A stretch of 6,085 nucleotides of DNA, taken from a bacterium. Its GTDB lineage: Bacteria > RUG730 > JAAEPJ01. The DNA lies in the NCBI GenBank assembly GCA_024222485.1, contig JAAEPJ010000087.1, positions 1 through 6,085 on the forward strand, read 5' to 3'. Below are positions 1 through 4,649 of the stretch, one piece after another. Each line of letters begins with the position of its first letter. The stretch's first letter is position 1. The notes below the pieces were generated by a model. It was given only the letters and a program-made list of their open reading frames with translations, was not told the DNA's origin and ran no database searches. The translations under genes and the position numbers were made by a program.

Positions 1-10
1 CAAACATATT

Positions 11-1492
11 ATGTTAAAGGTTCCGATTATGTACAATACAATTTACGTTTTTTTATGCAAGATATTAATTTTAGTATTTATTTTAGGTTTGAGTTCTTGT
101 ATTAATTCAAAGAATTTAAAAAATATGAACAGCAATAAGGTAAAAAATAGAGAAAACTCCTCTGATAGTTCCTATATTCCGCGTTATGTATTGCCAGTTT
201 TTGCTGCAATTTCTCAATTTTGCAATACAAATACAAAAGAATCAATTCCAAATAGAAACGAATCTACTTCAGAGGTTATCACAAATACATGCGGTAAAGA
301 AAAAAACACAAACACAAATCATCAAGATAAAAATAAACAAAATTGTAAAACTAATCTTCCTCCTCGAAAAAAAAGGAAGTTATTAAATAATCAGTCAAAA
401 TTGGATCTGAAGTTATATAGAAATGCTAGTAAAACAACGAATAATTTTATAAATCGGAGAAATAATAGTAACGATAGAAATAACAATAATAGTAAAAATG
501 ATAATGGGAATAAAAAAAATATTAAACATCAAAATAAGACAGACAACTATTTTATTACCACCTATTTAGAAGTAAAAGAAAAAATAAGAAAAAAGGCTGC
601 TGAAATAAATGATAATCTTTCAAATTATAATGTAAATTTAGGCACTTATAAAGTTAGAGGGAAAAAAGGAAATGAATATGTTTCTTTTAATGATGTTAAA
701 AGCATAGGAGCAGCATTAAAAGATTTTGAATTTTCCTTATATAACCGAATAAATCTTGATGAGAAAAAAAAGATTTCTTCGAATCTTATAGACGTGATTT
801 TTTCCTATTATTTTGATAATATTTTGGATCATATTGAGGAATCAAGCTTGTATAATCATGTTTTGTATAAAAAATTGAAACTTCTTGGATATTTTCATAG
901 TCAAAAAGTAATTGAAGAAAAAATCCTCAAAAATCCATTTTTTATTGAAAAAAATATATTTAACAACAATGATGCCAATATTAAAACTAGTTTAATTGAT
1001 AAATTAGTGAGAGAATTTCAGTTAAATGAATTATGGCTTTTACTTAGTCACCCACATTATAGAAATTTAGAGATTGTCAAGGACAATATGGGAAAAAATT
1101 ATAATCCTTATAATACAGCATTGAAGTTATTTGAAAAGTTTGCTCCTAAACTCGGGCCTGGTTTGAATATAGGAGGGAGCTGTACGAATGATAATTGTGA
1201 TTTGAACGGAAATACTTTATGGATAAATTTAGGTTTTAAGGGTAAAGTAAAAGGTGAACAAAGCGGATTCAATATTGGTGATGAAGGTATATTTAATTGT
1301 TCTATGTGTAATGAAGTTATCAATGCGAAAAAGTTTGTAATTGTTAATTCTAAGTACGAAGTTAAAATTGTGAACTATCGTAATAATCTTATTAGACAAA
1401 TTTTTGAAAGTGGTTTTAAGAAAGTATATCCAATTGTTGTACTAGATATGGCCAGCTTTATAGAGATAAAGGCTGAAAAAGATGAATTTTAA
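11..1492 (+). CDS. Predicted lipoprotein with basic patch, Asn-rich linker and C-terminal cysteine-rich domain
   Basis: No known full-length family is recognised. The N-terminus has a hydrophobic stretch (residues about 11-29) ending in a lipobox-like L-S-S-C with Cys30 as the likely lipidated residue, so export is predicted. Residues 117-123 are PPRKKRK, which resembles a nuclear localisation signal. Residues about 139-178 are low-complexity and rich in Asn, Lys and Arg. Residues about 181-380 look mainly helical and are unassigned. From about 381 a domain starts with G-P-G-L-N-I-G-G, with C391-x4-C396, W404 and C430-x2-C433, related to the C-terminal domains of the next two genes. The fifth cysteine seen in those two is replaced here by Ser447. 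Start chosen at 11 because Lys3 gives the signal peptide a positive n-region; an in-frame ATG at 29 is possible. The gene ends 22 bases before the next one, so they probably share a transcript whose promoter lies upstream of the window. Role unknown; a host-interacting envelope protein is an inference. Confidence 0.8.
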   Translation: MLKVPIMYNTIYVFLCKILILVFILGLSSCINSKNLKNMNSNKVKNRENSSDSSYIPRYVLPVFAAISQFCNTNTKESIPNRNESTSEVITNTCGKEKNTNTNHQDKNKQNCKTNLPPRKKRKLLNNQSKLDLKLYRNASKTTNNFINRRNNSNDRNNNNSKNDNGNKKNIKHQNKTDNYFITTYLEVKEKIRKKAAEINDNLSNYNVNLGTYKVRGKKGNEYVSFNDVKSIGAALKDFEFSLYNRINLDEKKKISSNLIDVIFSYYFDNILDHIEESSLYNHVLYKKLKLLGYFHSQKVIEEKILKNPFFIEKNIFNNNDANIKTSLIDKLVREFQLNELWLLLSHPHYRNLEIVKDNMGKNYNPYNTALKLFEKFAPKLGPGLNIGGSCTNDNCDLNGNTLWINLGFKGKVKGEQSGFNIGDEGIFNCSMCNEVINAKKFVIVNSKYEVKIVNYRNNLIRQIFESGFKKVYPIVVLDMASFIEIKAEKDEF

Positions 1493-1514
1493 AGAATATA
1501 TTATTTTTAGTAGT

Positions 1515-2480
1515 ATGAAACAGATTGAAAAAACAATAAAATTTGTAGTTTTCCTTTTATGTACAAGTTGCTTAAATAGTTCTGGGCAGAAGGCTATGCT
1601 TAAGTTTAGAGATTGGAATCAAGAATATACGGAAAAATCTACAGATAAAATTTTAGATTCTGAAGAAGTACCAAAAAGACTAAGTCATGATGAATGTCGA
1701 AACCTGAAAATAGATTGTATTAAAAACGAAAGTGTGCAAATTTTTATTAAAAATCTTCAAGATAAAACTATGGTACTTGATTGTAATTTAAACGATAAAG
1801 TAAATTCTATTAAATATAGAATTCAAGATATGACAGGTTTAAATACAGAGGATTTTTATATAACTTATTCAAATAAGATTTTAGATTTCAATAAGCAATT
1901 ACTTCATTACGGGATTCTATCAAAAGATTGTTTAAATATTTCCTGTAGAATACGAGGTGGTACGAAACCTGGTTTAAGTATTCTTATCGAATGCAAGAAA
2001 TGTCGTCATCAACTATGGAAAAATATTAATGAAAAAAATTATACTTTAGGGGAAGATCTGCATCGTTGTTTTAAATGCAATAGGATTGCAGAGGTTAAAG
2101 CTTTAGGTTTTGTAAACTGTGCATATACCTTGAAGGGTCTAGGAAAAACAAATGGGAAAGCTTATATACATAATGAAGTAAAAAATAAGCCTGAAAAACT
2201 TGATTTAAATATTGATAAGTGGATTGGTTTAAGTGTTGTTATACATAGCATAACTAATGATTTAGAAAAATTTAAGAAATTTATAGATAGTAATAAAAAC
2301 GAGAACGATAAAAATATAGGAAATACTTACAATATTTTTGTTAAAGACTCATTTAATGATAATTCCGATAATTCTAATAATTCTATTAACGATTCATTTA
2401 ATGATAATAGAAAATATAATTACAAAACCGAAAGAAAAGATAATTCATGGAAGTTTAGTCTTTCATTATGGCCATTTTAA
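1515..2480 (+). CDS. Predicted lipoprotein with a ubiquitin domain fused to a cysteine-rich domain
   Basis: A 321-residue protein. Residues 1-19 are a signal peptide with K/E-containing n-region, hydrophobic core and C-T-S-C end, Cys19 being the likely lipid-modified residue; the -3 Cys is atypical for a lipobox. Residues 74-149 align to eukaryotic ubiquitin over all 76 positions with no gap (I count 24 identities) and end in R-I-R-G-G. Directly after it, residues about 150-246 form a cysteine-rich domain with C160-x2-C163, W168, C185-x2-C188, C202 and a closing W236-x2-L-x-V-x-I strand. The tail (about 258-311) is Asn/Asp/Ser-rich and contains DSFNDN twice. The start at 1515 is preferred over the in-frame ATG at 1482 because similarity to the next gene's product begins exactly at MKQI. 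It sits in a likely operon, 22 bases after the preceding gene and 20 before the next. A host-directed ubiquitin mimic is inferred; the location (surface, periplasm or exported) is not shown by sequence. Confidence 0.88.
   Translation: MKQIEKTIKFVVFLLCTSCLNSSGQKAMLKFRDWNQEYTEKSTDKILDSEEVPKRLSHDECRNLKIDCIKNESVQIFIKNLQDKTMVLDCNLNDKVNSIKYRIQDMTGLNTEDFYITYSNKILDFNKQLLHYGILSKDCLNISCRIRGGTKPGLSILIECKKCRHQLWKNINEKNYTLGEDLHRCFKCNRIAEVKALGFVNCAYTLKGLGKTNGKAYIHNEVKNKPEKLDLNIDKWIGLSVVIHSITNDLEKFKKFIDSNKNENDKNIGNTYNIFVKDSFNDNSDNSNNSINDSFNDNRKYNYKTERKDNSWKFSLSLWPF
1734..1961 (+). other. Ubiquitin domain (complete, 76 residues, ends RIRGG)
   Basis: Numbering by ubiquitin: Q2, I3, F4, K6, L8, K11, T12, L15, D21, K27, I30, Q31, D32, G35, K48, L50, L56, Y59, I61, L67, R72, R74, G75 and G76 are identical to eukaryotic ubiquitin. 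Buried core positions that differ are still mostly hydrophobic (V5I, I13M, I23V, V26I, L43I, L69I), so the beta-grasp fold is expected. K29 is Arg, K33 is Met and K63 is Ser. The recognition patch is damaged: L8 is kept but I44 is Thr, H68 is Asn and V70 is Ser. The GG is internal and followed by T-K-P-G, so a free C-terminus would need cleavage by a deubiquitinase-like enzyme. Confidence 0.93.
2346..2408 (+). repeat. Short in-frame direct repeat in the C-terminal tail of the ubiquitin-domain gene
   Basis: An 18-base unit at 2346-2363 recurs at 2391-2408 with one mismatch, 45 bases (15 codons) apart, encoding DSFNDN both times. The DNA between them is Asn/Ser/Asp coding low-complexity sequence. 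It probably reflects local duplication or slippage within a disordered tail and can change length without moving the frame. Confidence 0.7.
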
Positions 2481-2500
2481 TAAACATAAATTTTAATAAT

Positions 2501-3031
2501 ATGAAACAGATTAAAAAAATAATAAAGCTGGGAACCTTAATTTTAATTATAAGTTGTTCAAATAATTCTGGACAGAAAGCAATGCTTAAATTTGGAGATG
2601 TGAGTAAAGGATATACAGATAAAAAATTTAAAAGTACAGCCCCAGATTATAGAATAGTATGCGAAGGATTAAATCTTGAAGCCGAATGTCAAGATTGTAA
2701 AAAAAAGGTATGGGCAAAAATAGACATAGACGATAGATACAAAGGTAAAAAAGTTTATGACTATAAGAAGGGATATATAGTGGAAAATGGATTTAATATT
2801 GGATTATTAGTGGGGGATTGCTATTGTAGTAATTGCAGTACACAAATTGAACCAGAAAATGTACAAAGATTAGGCTTCCATAAGTGTAAATATTTTATAT
2901 ATGGGAGAAAACTTAAAGAATCCAAAAAAACTAAAATTGATGGTGTAACTTTGACAGAGGATGGATTTAGACATTTTGATATTGGTAAACTAATCTGGTG
3001 GGGGTCTATTGAAGTTGCTGTTTGGAAGTAA
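2501..3031 (+). CDS. Predicted lipoprotein with cysteine-rich domain, short paralogue without ubiquitin
   Basis: A 176-residue protein. Residues 1-19 are a lipoprotein signal peptide ending I-I-S-C (Cys19). Residues 1-42 match the preceding protein at 24 of 42 positions, including the block SGQKAMLKF just after the lipid-modified cysteine. A cysteine-rich domain follows: G-L-N-L at 57-60, C63-x2-C66, W71, then C109-x2-C112, C129 and a W-x-S-I-E-V-A-V strand at the end. Cys54 and Cys107 are extra. The spacing fits a zinc-binding domain, but metal binding is inferred. I recall the pattern (GLN-type start, two Cys pairs, a later N/K-C-x-Y, a final W...IEV strand) from eukaryotic proteins, sometimes behind a ubiquitin domain. 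The start at 2501 is chosen over an in-frame ATG at 2468 because paralogue identity begins here. It is the last gene of the three-gene block and is followed by a hairpin. Confidence 0.85.
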   Translation: MKQIKKIIKLGTLILIISCSNNSGQKAMLKFGDVSKGYTDKKFKSTAPDYRIVCEGLNLEAECQDCKKKVWAKIDIDDRYKGKKVYDYKKGYIVENGFNIGLLVGDCYCSNCSTQIEPENVQRLGFHKCKYFIYGRKLKESKKTKIDGVTLTEDGFRHFDIGKLIWWGSIEVAVWK

Positions 3032-3072
3032 ATTGTGGGATCAATAGTATATAAATTAAACTTTTATCCAAG

Positions 3073-3097
3073 TGACACAGAAATCTTTTCTGTGTCA
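3073..3097 (+). terminator. Hairpin after the lipoprotein block, probable terminator
   Basis: A perfect 11-bp stem (TGACACAGAAA at 3073-3083 pairing with TTTCTGTGTCA at 3087-3097) encloses a 3-base loop, 41 bases after the stop codon of the last lipoprotein gene. No run of T follows, so it is not a textbook intrinsic terminator; it may end transcription or protect the 3' end of the mRNA. Confidence 0.7.
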
Positions 3098-3232
3098 AAA
3101 ATGATAGTAAATATTTGAGTATTTGTAAATTTATATCAGGATTAAAATAAAATTTTGTTTATCAAAAAAGCTTTATATAAGCCAAAAAACAGCAATTTTC
3201 ACACAAACAACAGGAAACAAGGAGTTCATCAG

Positions 3233-3263
3233 TCATTCCATTCGCTAAAGCTTCATTCCATTC
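3233..3263. repeat. Short tandem-like direct repeat TCATTCCATTC
   Basis: TCATTCCATTC occurs at 3233-3243 and again at 3253-3263, with a related TTCATTC shortly after at about 3274. It lies in the pyrimidine-rich part of the gene-free stretch. No function is assigned; it may be chance or slippage. Confidence 0.45.
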
Positions 3264-3375
3264 CTTCTTCACGTTCATTCTCTTTTTTCCCTTTAAATCC
3301 CAATAAGGCCTTGCTACGCAAAAATAATAAAAAAGGGAAAAAACCATTCGCAGAGTTAATGCTCACCTGCGATCG

Positions 3376-3457
3376 CACCTTCAATTTTTATAAGGCAAAG
3401 CTTATAAAAATTACGGAAAAAACGCTTGTAAACAAGCTTCCATTTTTCCTGAAGGTG
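3376..3457. repeat. Nested inverted repeats that could fold as a three-way junction
   Basis: An outer pair CACCTTCA (3376-3383) and TGAAGGTG (3450-3457) encloses two further hairpins. The first has a perfect 12-bp stem, AATTTTTATAAG (3383-3394) with CTTATAAAAATT (3401-3412), and a 6-base loop; its first base competes with the last base of the outer stem. The second pairs GGAAAAA (3415-3421) with TTTTTCC (3443-3449) and inside it GCTTGT (3424-3429) with ACAAGC (3432-3437). The palindrome TGCGATCGCA (3368-3377) abuts the left edge. Such an arrangement is unlikely by chance and fits a mobile-element end, a REP/MITE-like repeat or a structured RNA; I cannot decide which. Confidence 0.7.
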
Positions 3458-3556
3458 CTCAATTCGCTTTAGGTTCGCTATGCTCCCAAAAATGAAATTT
3501 ATTAAAGATGCAGGAAAATTAATGATTTTTTTTCTTTCAATTGGGAACTCGTTTGA

Positions 3557-3607
3557 TTCCGGCCGAATAAACAGTTCTTTTCTATTAAGAGTAAAACTCG
3601 GCCGGGA
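3557..3607. repeat. GC-rich inverted repeat around GGCCG
   Basis: TTCCGGCCGA (3557-3566) and TCGGCCGGGA (3598-3607) are inverted copies with one mismatch, separated by 31 bases. They are striking GC islands in otherwise AT-rich DNA. They could be a hairpin or paired protein-binding sites; no function is assigned. Confidence 0.5.
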
Positions 3608-3694
3608 TTTTTCAAAGAACCTTTCGTCTTCGCTTCCGCACAAATTAGAATGCAGGCTTTCAATGTATTACTGAATTGTTTGGATCCTCAATTG

Positions 3695-3749
3695 ATATGA
3701 GAAAGGATTTGAGTTATTCGAATAATAAGTATTTCGTTTTTTCTCATAT
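3695..3749. repeat. Inverted repeat with central palindrome downstream of the repressor gene
   Basis: ATATGAGAAA (3695-3704) and TTTCTCATAT (3740-3749) form a perfect 10-bp inverted repeat with 35 bases between them, and the 12-base palindrome TTATTCGAATAA (3714-3725) lies inside. It begins 34 bases beyond the stop codon of the minus-strand repressor. It could terminate that gene or be a recombination/attachment-type site at the edge of the mobile module; the long spacer makes a plain terminator less likely. Confidence 0.5.
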
Positions 3750-3782
3750 AAATCGAGGCTAAGAATTTTCAAAATAAACAGA

Positions 3783-4109
3783 TTATAAAATCGATTGAAT
3801 TTTCTTTTTAGCAATAAAAGCATCAATAACTGAAAATATAAGATCTCGATCTTTTTTGTCGAACTTACTAACTTCCAGAATACGATTATAAGTTTCCTTT
3901 TCTAGTTCAGTATCTATTTTGCCTAACAAATAATCGAGTGAAGTATCTAGCAATTCAGAAATTTTTAAGGCTACATCTATAGAAGGTCTCATTTCTTCTC
4001 GTTCATATCTTCCAACTACTGGTGCTTTAGTTTTTAAATACTCAGCAATATCTTCTTGAGATAATTTTTTCTTTTTTCTTACTTCTAATAATCGTTTCCC
4101 AAAACTCAT
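3783..4109 (-). CDS. XRE-family helix-turn-helix transcriptional regulator
   Basis: A 108-residue DNA-binding protein of the Cro/CI (XRE) type. Residues about 4-65 form the HTH domain, with the typical pattern LSQEDIAEYL at 16-25, the recognition-helix area A-P-V-V-G-R-Y-E-R-E at 29-38, R-P-S at 41-43 and the closing L-D-Y-L-L-G at 58-63. The remainder (about 66-108) is charged and helical and may mediate dimerisation; no peptidase or sensor domain is present. It is transcribed away from the SymE-like/primase operon across a 149-bp region, the usual layout of a mobile-element repressor controlling itself and the divergent operon. Targets are inferred: the direct repeats at 4156 and 4219 are candidate binding sites. 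Confidence 0.93.
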   Translation of the reverse strand: MSFGKRLLEVRKKKKLSQEDIAEYLKTKAPVVGRYEREEMRPSIDVALKISELLDTSLDYLLGKIDTELEKETYNRILEVSKFDKKDRDLIFSVIDAFIAKKKIQSIL

Positions 4110-4155
4110 AAATGCTAATTATAACTAATAAAACAATAATATTATAAAATTAGAG

Positions 4156-4234
4156 AATGTAAAAGTGTTATCAAAATCGAAAAAAATTTGACAATTAGAA
4201 TTAATAGATTATATTTGAAATGTAAAAGTTCTAT
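4156..4234. promoter_or_regulatory. Direct repeat pair bracketing the promoter, candidate operators
   Basis: The 16-base copies AATGTAAAAGTGTTAT (4156-4171) and AATGTAAAAGTTCTAT (4219-4234) match at 14 of 16 positions and start 63 bases apart, about six helical turns. One lies upstream of the -33 element and the other at the expected transcription start. An imperfect inverted pair, TTATCAAA (4168-4175) and TTTGACAA (4187-4194), overlaps the -33 element. These are plausible sites for the divergently encoded XRE protein; binding is inferred only from position. Confidence 0.5.
4187..4217 (+). promoter_or_regulatory. Bacteroidota-type promoter of the SymE-like/primase operon
   Basis: TTTG (4187-4190) and TATATTTG (4210-4217) are separated by 19 bases, matching the Bacteroidota -33 TTTG / -7 TAnnTTTG consensus and its known spacing. 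Transcription would start near 4224, leaving a leader of about 35 bases before the ATG at 4259. No Shine-Dalgarno sequence is present in the T-rich leader, as is usual in this phylum. Confidence 0.75.
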
Positions 4235-4258
4235 AAAAATATTTTTAAATTTTTTTCA

Positions 4259-4459
4259 ATGAAAACAGACAAAGAAATAAGATATCTAACCATTCAAAAG
4301 AGGAGAAGAAAGTGTAGCTGGTTAGTAGGAGGAAAAATAGTTCCAGAGATAAGAATATCAGGAATATGGTTAGCAAGAAAAGGTTTTTTTCCGCACCAAA
4401 AGATAAAAGTATCTATTGGGAACTGTTTTTTAGGCATAGAAACAATACCATCATCATGA
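4259..4459 (+). CDS. SymE-like small protein (first copy)
   Basis: A 66-residue basic protein. Residues about 27-61 show the SymE-family core: I-V-P-E-I-R-I-S-G-I-W-L, then K-G-F near 41-43, then a K-I-K-V-S-I strand and a short hydrophobic final strand. SymE proteins are related in fold to AbrB-type swapped-hairpin DNA-binding proteins; E. coli SymE is an SOS-controlled type I toxin reported to affect RNA and nucleoid structure. The N-terminal extension is Lys/Arg-rich (KRRRK at 14-18), which suits nucleic-acid binding. It is the first gene after the promoter and its stop overlaps the next start as ATGA. Whether this copy is a toxin or a regulator/accessory factor of the primase operon cannot be told; no antisense RNA gene was identified. 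Confidence 0.8.
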   Translation: MKTDKEIRYLTIQKRRRKCSWLVGGKIVPEIRISGIWLARKGFFPHQKIKVSIGNCFLGIETIPSS

Positions 4460-4641
4460 AAGAAAAATTAAGTCCAAAAAAGAAAATATTAGAAGTTAGC
4501 TCAACAAGTGAGATGAAAAATCCTATACCAGAACTAAGATTGAAAGGTGAATGGTTGCAAAGCAATGGATTCTACGAAAAAATGCAAGTAGAGATTATTT
4601 ATGGCTTTGAGTATATAGTTATTTATCCATACAAAAAATAA
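4456..4641 (+). CDS. SymE-like small protein (second copy)
   Basis: A 61-residue protein with the SymE core at about 23-56: N-P-I-P-E-L-R-L-K-G-E-W-L, N-G-F at 37-39, then M-Q-V-E-I-I and a hydrophobic Y-I-V-I-Y strand. The start at 4456 is chosen because it gives a 4-base ATGA overlap with the preceding gene, typical of translational coupling; an in-frame ATG at 4366 would put 30 extra codons inside the first copy. The two copies are clearly diverged outside the core, so the pair may form a heterodimer or be an old duplication. Eight bases separate its stop from the primase start, so all three genes are probably one transcript. Confidence 0.8.
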   Translation: MKEKLSPKKKILEVSSTSEMKNPIPELRLKGEWLQSNGFYEKMQVEIIYGFEYIVIYPYKK

Positions 4642-4649
4642 TCATTATT

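Larger units (their letters stand above)
3098..3782. other. Gene-free stretch rich in inverted repeats
   Basis: No convincing protein gene is present: short open frames exist on both strands (for example 3155-3472 + and 3356-3643 -) but they overlap each other, lack domain-like sequence and look compositional. The stretch is visibly less A-rich than the flanking genes, with a pyrimidine-rich part at about 3220-3300 and several TTCGCT motifs (3241, 3463, 3473 and 3630 or within a base). It holds at least three sets of inverted repeats, listed separately, and an 11-base direct repeat. It separates the lipoprotein block from the repressor/primase block, so an element boundary, a degraded insertion or a structured RNA are all possible. 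A decayed gene cannot be excluded. Confidence 0.6.

Noticed and set aside
186-1323. Open frames at 186-386 (+) and 1108-1323 (-)
   Set aside because: Both lie wholly inside the 493-residue gene in other frames and show no family features.
1482-1514. Longer N-terminus for the ubiquitin-domain protein starting at ATG 1482
   Set aside because: It overlaps the end of the preceding gene and adds 11 residues before the signal peptide; similarity to the next paralogue begins exactly at the ATG at 1515.
1515-2480. Ubiquitin-based antiphage (Bil/CBASS-type) system
   Set aside because: No E1-like, E2-like or JAMM/deubiquitinase gene lies in the window, and the ubiquitin domain is in an exported protein rather than a cytosolic one.
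2468-2500. Longer N-terminus for the short paralogue starting at ATG 2468
   Set aside because: Same reasoning: the shared MKQI start is at 2501, and the upstream extension overlaps the preceding stop region.
3368-3377. HIP1-like GCGATCGC octamer
   Set aside because: A single copy; the abundant HIP1 repeat is a cyanobacterial feature and nothing else suggests cyanobacteria.
3155-3674. Open frames at 3155-3472 (+), 3480-3674 (+), 3162-3347 (-) and 3356-3643 (-)
   Set aside because: They overlap one another on both strands, run through inverted repeats, have no recognisable domain and no promoter or gene-like context. A decayed gene cannot be fully excluded.
4110-4258. Antisense RNA (SymR-like) opposing the SymE-like genes
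   Set aside because: No convincing minus-strand promoter overlapping the SymE-like start was found; a TATTATTG match at 4134-4141 lacks a good -33 partner and would more simply serve the repressor gene.
4366-4455. Upstream ATG at 4366 for the second SymE-like protein
   Set aside because: It would place 30 codons inside the first SymE-like gene in another frame; the ATGA overlap start at 4456 and the family's usual short N-terminus fit better.
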